A stretch of DNA of 64,000 nucleotides, from NCBI RefSeq assembly GCF_041734735.1, contig NC_134878.1:18891202-18955201 (forward strand). The letters run 5' to 3'. Shown one piece after another: positions 33,101 to 47,600 of this stretch; the stretch's first letter is position 1; the number at the start of each line of letters is the position of its first letter. This stretch comes from Babylonia areolata. Its lineage: Eukaryota; Mollusca; Gastropoda; Neogastropoda; Buccinidae. Position numbers and translations under genes: made by a program. The notes beneath the pieces are model-generated. The model saw only the letters and a list, made by a program, of their open reading frames with translations, did not search any database and had not been told where the DNA came from.

Positions 33101-36100
33101 TTGAATCTTTAAAAAAAAAATTTTTATTGGCAGTTTATAGATCAAGAATCTTCAACTTAACCACTGATGTGTGTGTGTATGCATGTTTGTTACTTTAATA
33201 TTTCTTGTAACTGTAGTATATTTATGTTAGATTCTGTATGCTTTTTTGTTAGGATAATTCCACTTGCTGATCTGACACAAGTAAGTTGCACATTATGGCA
33301 AAAAGTAATTGTAGTCTCCTGCCCTGAAAATGCAGTGGAAAAAGCTAATACCTGTAAGGTTTGTGCTTTATGATTGCATGTGAAGAAAAAATTAATGCTC
33401 CTAATTATGATATTCTCTTGATTGTTTTGTGTGCTGATAATTTTGTGGCAGTTCAAGCTGAATGAGTTTGGTTTGATGGAGATGGTGGCAGACGACTCCC
33501 CTCAGAGTGTGAAAACAGTGGTGGATTCTGCTGTAGGTGTCAACACTACCAACTTCACCATCACAGCCGCCCTGCCGTCAGATGCTGGTAAGGAAACACA
33601 ATCTTGTCCCATGGGAATCATACAACTTTTGGTGCAATGAACCAGCTTCTAATAGTTTAATTATTTTCAAATCGCCATGTCCATGTTTGACAAGCAAGAG
33701 AATTTATTAGAAAATGATTCTTGAAAATGGTAATATTGATGTTATTGAAATGCATTTCAGTTTAAGACCTCATGACAGGGCAGTGTTCTACATTTCCTTT
33801 CATATGCACATTCTGGCGTTAGGCAGGCTGGAGATAATGGACTCCTTTACTCGTCATGGAACTTTGTGGAGAACTGAAGGTTGCTGCCATGAGGTTGATG
33901 AGACCTGGTTCCATGGTGATGGTTGTCCCATTTGAGCCCATTGAACACTCAGCTCTGGGAAAGAAATATTCAACTTCATGTTCAAGATGTCCTGGAGTGA
34001 CCTGTGGCTGGCATGTTCCCAAAGCTGAGTGTACAAAGGGATCAGATGGGAAGACTTGACAGTGGAACCACACACTTAAGTGTCATCCTCTTCACAGGTA
34101 CATCTTTGGAACAGTGGTTTGAATTACCCAACAAACACAGCAGTTTCTATATTTCTTGGGCCTGATTGATGTCAGTATATTATATAATAATAAAAGAAGT
34201 GAGCTGTTAAAGCTGCAACATAAAGTGCATGAAGTCTCAGTGTTATAATTTGCCATTTTGTTTTATGTTTTTTGTTTTTCTTCCTTTCCAGGTGTATCAG
34301 ACACTCAAGCTGAAATCCCTAAAAAGGAAAAAGAACCTTTGAAAAAATGTGAAAACTGTGGGAAATATGGCTACCAGCGAGATTTCTGTAAAACAGGCCG
34401 CTTCTGTTCACAGACTTGTGTTGGTACATTTGCTGGAAGGTACAGTGTTCACTGTTGTTTGTTCAGAGGTTGTGAATGGATGTCTTGATTTATGTCCCAT
34501 TAAGATTTTCTTCCCATTTTACCATTGTGTGTGTGTGTGTGTGTATGTGTGTACATGGCTTTCAAGGCCACTTTTGCTTTCTTTACTTGTCTTGATTTTT
34601 GTCCCTTTAAGATTTTCTTTCCATCTTATATACTTTTTTCAGTTAAGTGTGTGTGTGTGTGTGCATGGCATTCAAAGCCACTTTGGTTTTCTTTTTGTCA
34701 ATGGCCACTAATGGGAAATGCACGGTTAAGGACCTTGTGCAGAGTATCTTTCTTAAAAAAAACAACTTTTTGTTGTTGTTTAGGTGGTGTTACCTCTGGC
34801 TGCTGCCTGGGAAAGCACTGAGTTTATTATGTCTAGCTTATTATCGTCGTTCAGTTTGCAGCTGTTAGAAGAGTGCGGTGTTTTTCATGCAGGAAGAACA
34901 AACAGCCGGGAGGGCACAGTATCCTGAACAACAAAATGATGCTGAACCTGAAGAAGAAGCAGAAGAAGCTGTCCACAGAAGAGAACCACATCACGGTTCC
35001 TACCAGCATGGCTGAGCCAGACGTATTGTCAGAGAGGGAAAAAACATCAGCTTCTGCACCAGGTCAGTGTTTTCTCACCACCGCCCCCTGCCCCTGTGTG
35101 TAGGATATACTTGGCATACATGAAAGAACCCATGGCAACGAAAGGGTTATCCTTGGCAAAATTCTGTATACAAATCCACTTTGATAGGAAAACAAACACA
35201 TGTACAGACAGAAAAAAGGGAAAACAAATACAGGTGTTGCTGCAATGTAGCGATGCACTCTCCTTGGGGAGAGCAGCTTGAATTTCACTCAGAGAAAATC
35301 TTTTGTGACAAAGAGTAATACAGTACAGTAGAATCCAATACTGTAAATTATACAGTACTATTTTTTAGTTTTGCTTATGGTTTTATATCGAAACAATTTA
35401 TGATGTATAAGAATTGTTGTTGTTCCTTTGCATGTAAAAAATTACCTCATTTGGCATGTTGCTATGTGTGTATAATGATATGTCTGAGTCTCAGAATGGA
35501 TCTAAAGGAAGACAAAAGAAATCCTAGGTTTGCAGTGTATTGGATTCAGTTTGGGTTTTTAGATAAAGCTGCACATTAGCAAGGACATACAACTTGGACA
35601 GGTAAATATCTGCTGTATATCAACGACATCAAAGACAACTCCACGAAGCACGTCTCCAACAGTCTCCATGCAGACGACCTGGCAGTATGGACATCCGCTG
35701 AACACACCAGCACGGCCTCCTTCTGGCTTCAGGAAGTCGTCAGCAATATCGCTACATGGACAGACGACTGGAGTCTTGAGCTCAACACCACAGAAACCAA
35801 CGCAACACTCTTCTCTCTCTCCACCGCCAATGAGGATGTCAAGCTGAAGCTCCAGGGACAGGTCTTGCCCCAGACAGATACACCAACATTCCTTGGCGTC
35901 AAGTTGGACACCCACATGACCTGGAGGCCCCAGATTGAGGAGATGGAGAGGAGAGGCATCCACAAGCTAGCCCTGCTGAAGAAGCTGGCCGGGACGACTT
36001 GGGGAGTGGACAGCGGGCTTCTTGCCAGGGTCTACACAGGAGCAGTCAGACCCACCATGGAGTACGCCTCAACCTCGTGGGGCACAGCCTCCAAGACCAA

Positions 36101-39100
36101 CAAGAGCCGGCTCGACAAAGCCCAAAACATGGGACTATGACTCTTACTTGGAGCCTTGAGGTCCACGCCGATCCATGACATGGAGAAAACTGCTAACGTC
36201 AAGCCCCTGGAGAGAAGATGTGACCTGAAAGTCCTGATGCAGGGAGAGAAGCTCAGAAGACTGCCCTCACACCACCTACACCACAGACTGGAGCAGCCCA
36301 CCAAGAACCGTCTCAACCACCAATATAAGGCACTCAGAGCACAGCACAGCAATGTTCTGGTGGGAAAAGAAGAGTCTTGTACTGACCTTGCCTTGCCTGA
36401 CTGGAGGCTCGACCAACAGATAGAGGTCACCATCAGCCTCAGAGTTCCTGGCATCACCACCAAAGACCAGCAACCAGCTACTCTCAAGATCCTGACTCTG
36501 GCCATGATAGAGGAGTCCTACCCAGCCAGCTCCTGGACCCATGTATACACGGACGGATCAGCGGAGGAAGCCACACACAATGGAGGTAGTGGTGTCTACG
36601 TCAGATTTCCCGATGGAGAGCACAGCAGCATTGCACTCCCCGGAGGAAAGCTCTGTTCCAATTTAAGAGCTGAAGTCCTGGCTATTAAAATGGCAGCAGA
36701 ATTCCTCTCCTCCTGTGGAAAACCCCCTTGGCAGCATCTCCATCTTCACTGACTCCCATGTCCACACTCCAGGCCATTGACTCCCCTGATCCTGGTCCAC
36801 TGATCCAGTCCCTTAAGGCCTCTCTTGCAACCCTTAACCAAACAGCCCCAACAACCCTCCAGTGGGTGCCTGCCCATGTAGGCCTCCCAGGCAACGAGCA
36901 TGCAGACCACCTTGCTAAGGAAGGAAGCCAGCTCACACAGCTGACCGTTCCTGCCACGTATGACGAAGCAAAAACTCTCCTCCTCACCAGATTCCTAAGG
37001 GGCCGGGTCACCCTGAATGGAGGCTACCAGTCACACAAGGATCCCATCAGGACACTGGAGAGGAGACACCAGACTACCATCTGCCACCTTCGCACAGGAC
37101 ACTGCGTCCTCTGAGGCAGTCTGAAGAGGATTGGAGTGGCAGCCACATCCCTATGTGATTGCGGCCAGGCTGACCAGACCTCATCCCATATTCTCCAAGA
37201 CTGCCCCCTGTATGAGAAGATGCGGCAGCAGTCCTGGCCTGGGGGTGCGGACCTCAACACCAGGCTCTGGGGGACGGTAGCCGATCTTTGCCGGACGTCT
37301 GAGTTTGTGGCATCCCTTAAAGGGGACTTCGACCCTGACTGCATAGCTGTCAAACGCAAAAGAAAGAAAAGAAAGACAGGTAAATATGAGAAAAAAGTGA
37401 TGTTCAGAACTTATAGTTTACACTTGATTTTCAGAAAATTTATACATCTTCAGCTCCATTTTGACTGGTGTTTGTAGTGTTTACATTTTCTGACTTGTGA
37501 AGAATTTTATTTGATGTTCTTGTGGTTGCATTTTTGTTCATATGAATGACATGTATGATACTTGCAGGTCGCAAACCCAAGGGATTTGATTGGCAGGCGT
37601 ATTTGGATGAAGTCAAAGCTGTTGGTGCCCCAGCACGACTCTTCAAAGATGTGAGTGATCAACTTTTCTGAGTTGGATCAGCTTTGATTTGGAAACGGAG
37701 ATACAGGTATTATGACAAGGTAAAGATGTAGGAATTATTCCAGTATAAAAATGTAATCCTTTCATGTGCCTTTGTGGTTCAGTAACTAAATGCCCCCCGA
37801 GCCCCCTAACCCCCCTGCCCAGGGCCCCAACAAGGCCATTGGATGCATTTTGACTGTAGAAGGGCAAACCCATCTTTTATTAGTCACTGCCTTCCCGTCA
37901 CAAGGCAGTCTGGGCATTCCCTTCATGCAAACAACGTCTCTCCCAGATTGTATGTTAGATCGCTTCCTTCCTCCTATAATGCCCATATGTTTATTAAAGA
38001 AATTAGAATTGTTAAAAGAACTTAGCTGAAAGAAACAGAATTATGTCTGTCTATACATCCATTATGTGACTGATAGCTTAAAAATGTGTCAGTAGATGTA
38101 TGCTGTCTCATGAGCAGTTATTATAAATTACAAATGCTGATGTTAGTTTAGAAATTATTATCACAACATAACCTGCCTGTGTCTTTGACAGTTTTTATTT
38201 TCATGTAGGAGTGTACATGTCTGCATGTGTGAATTTCTGGACTGGTGAAATTATCAAGAAAATGTATTTCAGTGAGGGAAATGTATTTGTTATTTATGAT
38301 ATTTTTTTTGGCCAAAATTTTAATGGTTTTTGTTTTACAGTAGATGTCAGGGATATATGTTATTTATCATACCTTAAATGTTTTTATTCTGTCTGCATTG
38401 ACAGCCATTCCCAAGCCAGAAGAATGGATTCAAACCAGGCATGCGGCTGGAGGGTGTGGATCCCAAACATCAGAATTTATTTTGCGTACTGAGCGTGGCG
38501 GAGATCCAAGGCTATCGTCTGCGTCTTCACTTTGATGGTTATTCGGAATGCTACGACTTCTGGACTAATGCAGACTCCCCTTTCATCTTCCCTGTGGGAT
38601 GGTGTGAGAAGAACAACAAGCCTCTCCAACCTCCAAAGCGTAAGTGTGGTCTGTATGGAAAATGAAACCAGCACTTCCAAACTGGAATACATTCATGTTG
38701 AAGTCTAAAAACTTTGATTTAATGAAAGTCCTGTTTGATGGTCTGACTAGGACCATCAGAACAACAGAGGAGGCAACTGCTGTCCCAAATATTTGGGCTA
38801 GAATTTGGTAATAGTGGAGAGTGTTTTGCCCAAGTTATGTCCCCATTCTTGGCCAAGAGGATGATGTTGCTACAAAATGCTGAAATGAACAGGAATATTG
38901 GTGACACAGAAAGCTTTAGTTTTATCAAGGGGAAATAGATAATGTTGCAACAGTTATTTCAGATGAGATGTCATTTGTATGATTCATAGTGAGATCTGAA
39001 GTGGTGCTGAAATATGTTTGTTACTTCCTTCTAACTGTAGAGGATAGCATGTACAGCTGCACAGAATATAATTGATCTAGAATTTAATTGCTTGTTGAGG

Positions 39101-40368
39101 AGATTTATGTTACGTTGTATTGGAACAATAATTGTATGTTGTTGTGATCATTTTTTACAGACGTTCCCAAACAGAATTTCAGTTGGGCAACATATTTGAG
39201 GACAACAAAATCAATAGCAGCTCCAAAAAGCCTGTTCATCAACCAACCAGCAACGGTTGGCATGTGTTTCTGTCTCTTGTTTTCTTCAGGCATCAGAACT
39301 GTCTGCAGATCCGCGGATTTCAGAGGATTGGGGGATCGCTGTCCGCGGTTTCGGCTCAGGCAGCTGTGGTTTCAATTTTTTTGTGGAGCACGATCTTATT
39401 CTCAAATGGTATTTTTAAACGGCTTGATCTGTTTTTGCGCATTTCCGGTATACTTAAACGGCTCGTCTTGCTATTGCGCACTTCCTGCAAACAAGTGTTG
39501 GTGCCATCTTTGTCAGTGTTGAACCACGGCCTTTGAATGCTATCATGTCTTCCATCATCCGCCGAGATTTGGACGCATATGATGACAGCAGTTGCGGAAA
39601 CGAATGGCAGTGGTCATGGTGCTCGAAGATATTCACTTTTGGTGAAAAGGGAAAAGAGACGGAGCGCTATGGCCTGTGGATTCGTAAGATCGACGTGCCG
39701 GGGAAAGCAAGATGCATTCTGTGCAATGTTGATTTTGTTTACGGATTGCGAGGTGTGACATCGCTCACAGACCATTTGAAAACAGCAAAACACCGCTCAG
39801 ACTTTGAAACAAGGAAAGGAAACACCAGTCTAACAGGTATGTATGAGCAAAAATATTTGGTCTTAACTTATATATAAAATATATGTCACTGTCAGCCAGT
39901 GCAACTCGCACGTGTCACTTGCTATCGCTCCCCAACCATCATCACCCTCCAGTCTCCGAAAGCGTGCATACACTAAACACCCTCTCATCTGCCCCCCTCC
40001 CTACAAAAAGCAGTGAAAACAGATTGATTGTAGGCAGTTTCGAAAAACATAATTGAACTGTGAATCATAGGCAAATTGATAATATTTTATTAAAGTGTTT
40101 TGTGGGGGTAGGAAAGGTGAGGAGGTAGATCCAACTTCCTAATGGTCTATTTTCCTGACTTTTTATTTGTTTATTTACTAATTTTACTCGTCCATTATCT
40201 TATTATTTCATCACTTTTTTCTTTCTTATATTCACCTCTTAAAATCTTTATTATCACTTATTTCTAGTGTTGTTGGGTTTTTTTGTTGTTGTTTTTTTCT
40301 TAAGATATTGTTAGTCTTTTACTTTTAGCTGTACATTATTTTTTTTCATAATTGAGCACACACACACT

Positions 40369-40412
<44 letters not shown>

Positions 40413-40431
40413 TGAACATAGGCATGCACAC

Positions 40432-40469
<38 letters not shown>

Positions 40470-43400
40470 AACAGGGAACCACAAAACTTTATGTGCCTTT
40501 GTCTATACAAGAGGGGTACCGCTTATTAGAAAAAGCATTATGGAGCAAAGTCAGAGTAGTATACCAGCAAAATGGCAAAGTTTTAAATAAAACTATAAAT
40601 AATATTCAACAACCGGAATCTGTCAATCAATCAAAATTAATACATTCAGTAATTTAATCAGATTCAGGCAAATTCAGGCATTATCAAACCGGATAAAGCT
40701 GAACGCTTTTATAACAAAGTTCAGCAGAGATGTTAAATACATATGTGGAGAATCTATTTCTAGCAAACACATACTCTTTGAATCTCAGAGTCTGAAACTG
40801 TTTTTACCAAACTTCACGGAAAATTCTTGTGAATTTATTTTTGACAATTTTAAGGTATTACCTGCTATTGCAGTAGATTTGCTGCATAGTCCAGTTGGAC
40901 ATTTGTTATAGTTGTTACAGTTGTTTGATGTTAGCGTTTCCTTTTATATGCCTATGTCTCCCCTTTTAATGTTTTATATTTTCCAATACTCTGTATCATT
41001 CCCGACCACACACACACACATGCGCACACACATACACACACACCATTCTTCACCCTCTGCCCAATACTCTTCCCACCACCACGCCCCACCCTCCACCCCC
41101 ACCCCCTTTTTTTCCGTCAAATATCACTTAAAAATGGAAGACGTTAAACTGAAGACCACACACACACACACAAAGAGGTCATTGAATTGTGTGAAACATT
41201 TGTTATGCCCAGCATGTATTTATTCAATAAAGATAGATTTCATTCAATATTGCAGGCAGCTCTTCCAGGTTTGACACCTGGTATGGCATGGAACCTGCAG
41301 CAAAACCATCTAGTCCTGAGAGAGGCAAGCCAGTCACTTCAGATGCTGAAAGAGGGGCAAACATGGAAGCAATGACCTCAGCCTTTGCAGCAGAAAACAA
41401 CATTCCACTTTCCAGTGTGCCAAATCTTGTACGCCTGATGCAGGTATGATAGAATGAACTTGATTCATCTGTTCTCATTTGTATTTTTAATCGGAAAAAT
41501 GTTAATTTCAGTTCCTCATGGATTCAAAGCTCTTAAAAAGTGGTGCTGGAACAACGATTCTTTTAAATATGTTTCTTTGCTCACTAAACTGGAAAGAATG
41601 TGACATTCATCACCAGTACATATCATGAAACCATGATCCATTGCTTTTCAAAATAAATCATTTTGTGTCTGCTAACAGCATCCTCTGGACCTTTTAATAA
41701 GTTCACAAAGTCTTGCTTTCCCCCTGTTCTCTCTCTTTCTCTCTCCCTCTCTCTCTCTCTCACACACACATTTTTGTTCCTGTCTCATTTACTTCCCCCA
41801 CTTCATCTTGCCATCCCCTCTCCTTACACTTGTACCAACACTGCTTGGAGCTTTCTCTTTAGTTGGTGTGTAGGAGTGTGTAAATATGTGAATGTTTATA
41901 CGCATGAGAAAGAGTGATAGGGTACATGGATGTGTTGTTGCATGTGTGCTTGTGGCAGAATATTATGCAAGGTTTACTTGGAAATTACAAAAAAGTATTC
42001 TTAAAGTTCATTTGAGCTTATATCGTCATTTCTTTTTTGAATATTTTGGTGAACAAAAGGGAGCAGAAAATTGATGTGTGCATTGTTAATGAATCTGTTT
42101 CAGGCAGCAGCTAAGGACACTGTGGGTGTAAAGCAGATGAAGTTGTCAGACTGCGCTGCATCTTACAAGATGAAGTATGGACTTGCTGCATCCCTTCAGG
42201 AGCCACTTCTTAAAGAACTAAGATCCAGCTTCTTTAGTTTGAATATTGACGAGGCTACCAGCAACACCAACAAAAGAGTTTTGGCTGTGCTTGTTTCCCA
42301 CTACTCAGAATCTGCCCAAAAGGTTCTGATTCATCATCTCGATGCATTCAGCCTTACAAGAGTGTGTGCCAAGGACATTTACTCTTGTTTAGAGTCCATG
42401 TTTGATAAGTATGAACTGCCATGGGAAAATGTAATTTCTGTCCTCATGGATTTATGCAGTGTTATGAGAGGCTCCAAACAAGGACTGGAAGCATTAATCA
42501 GAAAAAACCCCAAATGCACACATCTCTTGGACATAGATGGAGATTCATGTCATCATGCACACAATTGTGCCAAGAAATTTTGCGAGCCATTTGGGGGATT
42601 TGTTGAGCAGATGATGGCTGACGTTCACACCGACTTCAGATGGAGTGCTCATTTGAAGGACAGTCTTTTTGAACTGTGCATGATATTAGGTATTACACCT
42701 ACAGCCCCAGAGAGATATGTGCCACACAGGTGGCTGTCTGTCTTTGATGTTGCCCTGGACACATTGCGGATGTTCGATGCACTTACTCTCTTCTATTTCA
42801 GTTTTCTTACAAAGGATGACAGAATGGTGTACAAAGACATCCATGAAGAAATCCTCAGCAGATGTGGTGTGTCAGACGCTGGCAGAGAAAATGTGCACAG
42901 AATTACGTCCTGTGTGAACAAAAAGCAGTCAGGATTTACCAGAGATGACAAAGAGAGAAAATCTCGACTGACACACAAGTTTTTTCTTCCAGCGTATGAA
43001 AACTGTTGCCATACTGAATTTTTGTGTCGCAGTTTTGCCAGAAATTAAAAAAATATGTCATGTTTTTCCAAAGGAAAGAGCCCTCAATGCACCTTCTGCA
43101 TTCGAAACAGCATGAGCTGTTTAACAATTTCTGCAGTTTGTTCCTCAGGCCAGAATGTCTGCAGGGAAGACCAAGGGCTGTGGACTTGAACAAAGAGGAG
43201 AACTTCTTGCCAGTAAGACAAATGTTTGTTGGCAGCAAGACCACAGAAGTACTTCAGACAAAGGAGGGACAAAGCTTCAAAAAAGAGTTTTTGTTGTTGG
43301 CCTGCAAGGCATACACAGCAGCTGGTTTCCATCTTCAGCAAAAAATGCCCATAGACAACAAGGCTTCGAAGCTCATCAGTGCACTTGATCCGGAAGTAAG

Positions 43401-44565
43401 GTGTACTTCAACTGCCCAAACGTACCTAGAGTATGGGAAAACGCTGTCAAATGTGCTTCCAGCAGAACAGAAAGATGCCTTCTTGAAGGAAGTGAAAGCA
43501 TACACTACTTCTCCATCTCTGTCTCGCTTGCCAGTGTCTGTGCCAGTTGATGTGTTTTGGGGCTCTTTGATGAAGGAAGAAGAATTCCCAAACCTTGTAA
43601 AACTTGCGAAGGCCCTTTTAAGTGGATTCCATGGACCCCTTGTTGAATCTTCATTCAGTTCAATGGGGGAACTGATGGACAAAAAAAGTGGTCGCATGGA
43701 TGTGGAAACATATGCTGCTATCCAAACAGTGCGATCATCACTGGCTGCTTCACAAAAAAGTTCTGTGGAGTTCTTTGAGAAAATGGACCCTGCTCATGAC
43801 CCTGTAGATTCATCATTGGTTCACAGGATGCAGACAGCTTGGGTGCAGAACAAAGACAGACAGGAAAAAAAACAGGACAATCCTGAATGAAAAACTAGAA
43901 CGTCTTGGAAGCTACCCCAAAAAACTACCCACAAAGAAAGCATGTAAGGACCTCCTCCTTCTAAATTGTGAGGCAGATAAGCAGAATTATCAGCAATCTG
44001 TTCATTCTGACAGGGCTTCAGACCAGTGTCAACAAGTGAGTGCAGGAAAACAGCCTCAGAAGAGAAAGAGTTCTGCAGATGGTGCTGATGATGAAGGAAT
44101 CTTGGAAATCAACTTCAGTGAGGCTCCTTCAGCTGTGAAGAAGACAAAACAAGCAAAGCTTGCCAGTGTTTTCAAGGCAAGAAATTAGTAAAGGTCTTCA
44201 GAGCTTCAACAGCCCCCTGCCCCCATCTGCCACCCTACCATCCTTGGACATGTTCTTTACTCTGAATGAAACTGCCTCCCTCCACTCCAAACCATTCAGG
44301 ACAAGGACTTTTTGAAACTTATTGCTTTCAAAAGCAACTAACAAAACCTTCCAACTTGTACAAAGAGACTTGTAGTTAGATGCATTTTCCTTCAGCTGAA
44401 ATCTTCATGACCTTCATATGGTGTTGACTTGTGAGTTAAGCCAACATGTAGGCTTTCTCAAGTAAGAGTATATTTCTTGAGACCAAAGTATATAACAAAT
44501 CATCTCTACAAATGTAATCTTCACAAGAGATGATTTATTGCAGTTCTGCTTGCTTGTGGGTAAAA

Positions 44566-44619
<54 letters not shown>

Positions 44620-47600
44620 TTTATATAAGCTATGAGATGGTGGACTTTTGAGGACTTAGACTGTGTGGTGAAGACAGGTGACTTTGGAAATTATTTCTAG
44701 ACAGTACTTCCTAGTGGACTGTCAGCTGTGACCAAGGGATATGTGTGCCATTCACCAAGCCCACAATATAGTCTGTCTTCCAGAAAAGGTAATTTTTTTC
44801 TTTTAAAAATATGAAATTGTTGTGTTTGTGATGTGATACATCCTGTTTGAGTAAACCAACCTGAACTTTGATATTCTGCCAAAGTTATCTTTTTACCAGT
44901 GCTTGTGTGTTAGTGAGAAATATGTGGCATGAGTGTAATATTTCACTGGCAATTTTAACCCATTAGAGTTAGTAAAATGCTCTCAGGAAAGGCCTAAAAT
45001 ACTATCAGATTTTACATTTTTCGTCAGCGTCTGGGGGGCTTCGCCCCCCTAACCCCACAAAGGGGCGTTGCCGCTTTACCCCACCAGGGCCTGGGCGGCC
45101 CCTGGACCCCTGCCTTCTTCAGAGGATTGGACTCTGGGGTATTCTGATGCCTCTTTCTTCCTGTCTTAAATCTTTATATATATTTAATATAAATAGGTTG
45201 TATTTATGTATATAGCTAACACAAAGAACTTTTGATGTTGCATAAAGCATTTTGTTCTTCACAAGGTATTTTCTATATTGCGTAAAGCATTTTGTGCTTC
45301 ACAAAGTACTTTCAGTATTGTGTAAAGTATTTTGTTCTTTACAAATTGTTATAATGTACTTTGTATCCATGCATAGCATTTGAAATATTGTCATAATGTT
45401 GATTCTGTGGAAAGCATTATTTTTGGGGTCTTGTATCACTATTCAGATTCGTATGTGGAATTCAGGCTCTTCTCTTTTGGAACAGAGTTTTGCCATTATC
45501 TGATGTCACCTTTCTTTTCATTCTGTATGTGCCAACTACATGCTGCACACAGAATCTCAGTTTGTCAGCTTATTGAAAAGTTCAGCACCCACCCACCACC
45601 CAAGGTGAAGGAGTGTTGAAAGTCCAGGTCTGTGCAGGACTTGAACCCATGGACACCCACTTTCATTCGGGTGCATTCCAACTAGACCACCACTTGAACT
45701 GAAATTTTGACATGCTATTGCTATAAATTTCAGGCAAAGCACTTTGTTCAGTGAGAGTTATGTCTTGTATTTTAAATAGCACAAATCATTTTCTTCTTTT
45801 TGACATGAAATATTGTGCCATTAATTAGTGTTCAGTATTTTTTTCTCTTTTTCAAATGACATGTACTCCAGATAAAGCACAGTGCTTTTACTGTTCCATA
45901 CTTTGATAATCTTAAATGATGTGATGAATCCAATACAATGCACAAAGTACTACCTGTAAAAGGTGTTGATCTTCTGAACCCTGTACTTCTTAAAAGGATG
46001 CATAATCTTGGCTGTGACCCTGATCTCTGTGCTTCTCCCAGCAGATGGTGACGCCCAGTGCATTCCGGGTGGGGATGAAGATAGAAGCTGTGGACCGCAA
46101 GAACACGGTGCTCATCTGTGTGGCCACGGTGGCTGACATCCTGGGTGACAAAGTCCTGGTGCACTTTGATGGCTGGGAGGACATCTACGACTACTGGTGT
46201 GACATCACCTCCCCCTACATTCACCCCATGGGATGGTGTCAGGAGAACGCACGCTTGTTGTCCCCACCCTGTGGTAAGAATGGAGATGTTTGGAATCTGT
46301 CCTGCATGCCCCTTTCTGCCCTTGAGCTTCTGACAGCATTTCTTCTTCTTCTGAGCTTCTGACAGCATTTCTTCTTCTTTTCTCTGCATTCGTGGGTTGC
46401 AACTTTGTGAACTTTTACTTGTATTTTGGGCTGTACATGCTGGGTATGTGTGTATGATTGAAGTCGTCTTACTATAGCACATATTTTTGAATCTGTATGT
46501 TCTTGTTTCCATAACCCACCGGAATCTGTCATGGGATACAGTATCTTTGATGCGTGTTTGATCTTCTGCATGCATATACACACGAAGGGGGTTCAGGCAC
46601 TTGCAGGTCTGCATGTGTGTTGACCTGGGAGGTGGGAAACATGTATTGATGATATTTTTTTGGCTCATATAAATTCAAAGCAGTTTTCATTGAAAATATG
46701 GAGATGCACATGGAAAATACAAATGACTGAAAAATATCTGATTTTGATAGATGCAATTTTTACTTCCAAAGAGCCAAAATAAGGAAGTCTGAAAATCCTG
46801 CTGTTCCTCAAGAAAATTTTTCTTTCTTCTGTTAAAAAAAACCCAACAACAACAACAAAAAGTCAAAATAAGTGAAGCCCGTGACAAACTAACTGAAGTT
46901 GTAATTATTTTGTTTCAGACTGGCCCGACATAGAATCCTTCACATGGGAAGACTACTTGATGCAGACCAAGTCACAGGCTGTGCCAGCTCGGGCTTTTAA
47001 ACCGGTGAGTTCCACAGTGACTTTGTGCATTACTTTCCTATGGTAAGATTGGAAACGCCAGGTGTTTTAAATCTGTAATCTGTTCAGATGGTATTGAAAA
47101 CCAGGGCCAGTGCTGTTGCTGATCTTCTGTTGTCTTGGTCATGCACTGAAGGAGGACCACAAGTAAAGGGATGCAATCCATCCATTGAGTCTTTTTTGAG
47201 AGCAAAGGTGCTGTGCAAAGTAGTTTGCCTTGAACTGCTTCAAGATACATTCTTAGATTTTTGCTTTTAGTTAAATTTGGTCACCTGGTTTAAAATGGAA
47301 GCAAATAGATTAGAAAATATACACAAAGTCACACAGAGTGAACTCACTAAACAATATACTGTATGTGTAAGGAAATCAAAGTAATAAATTTGACTGTAAA
47401 GATGACAAATCCATCTTTAGGTGCTTCATATCAAGCTTCATGATGTTGTTTGAACAAGTGTGAGGTAATGTTCTGATGGCACTGCTTTGTGGAGGCGATG
47501 TGCATTATGATATAATCTGGTATTTGTGTCTTTGGCTTATTACCTTGAATAAGAGTTAAGAATCATATTTTGCAAATCTGAAACTGACCTTCTTAATTGG

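Larger units (their letters stand above)
39319..45130 (+). mobile_element. hAT-type DNA transposon (approximate limits)
   Basis: The segment holds a transposase gene and ends at the right with GC-rich terminal-like sequence (45009-45113) finishing in ACCCCTG, the reverse of a hAT-like CAGGGGT end. The identical 13-mer TTCAGAGGATTGG lies at 39319-39331 and 45118-45130, a candidate flanking duplication, although hAT elements normally make 8-bp duplications. I could not find a matching inverted left end, so the limits are tentative. Confidence 0.45.

Noticed and set aside
33740-34080. ORFs on both strands between L3MBTL exons 7 and 8
   Set aside because: Somewhat GC-richer than the flanks, but no homology, no good splice sites and competing frames.
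39256-39320. Extension of the MBT2 arm exon beyond 39255
   Set aside because: A longer frame is open, but it does not resemble MBT sequence, and the phase joins correctly to 46045 only if the exon ends at 39255.
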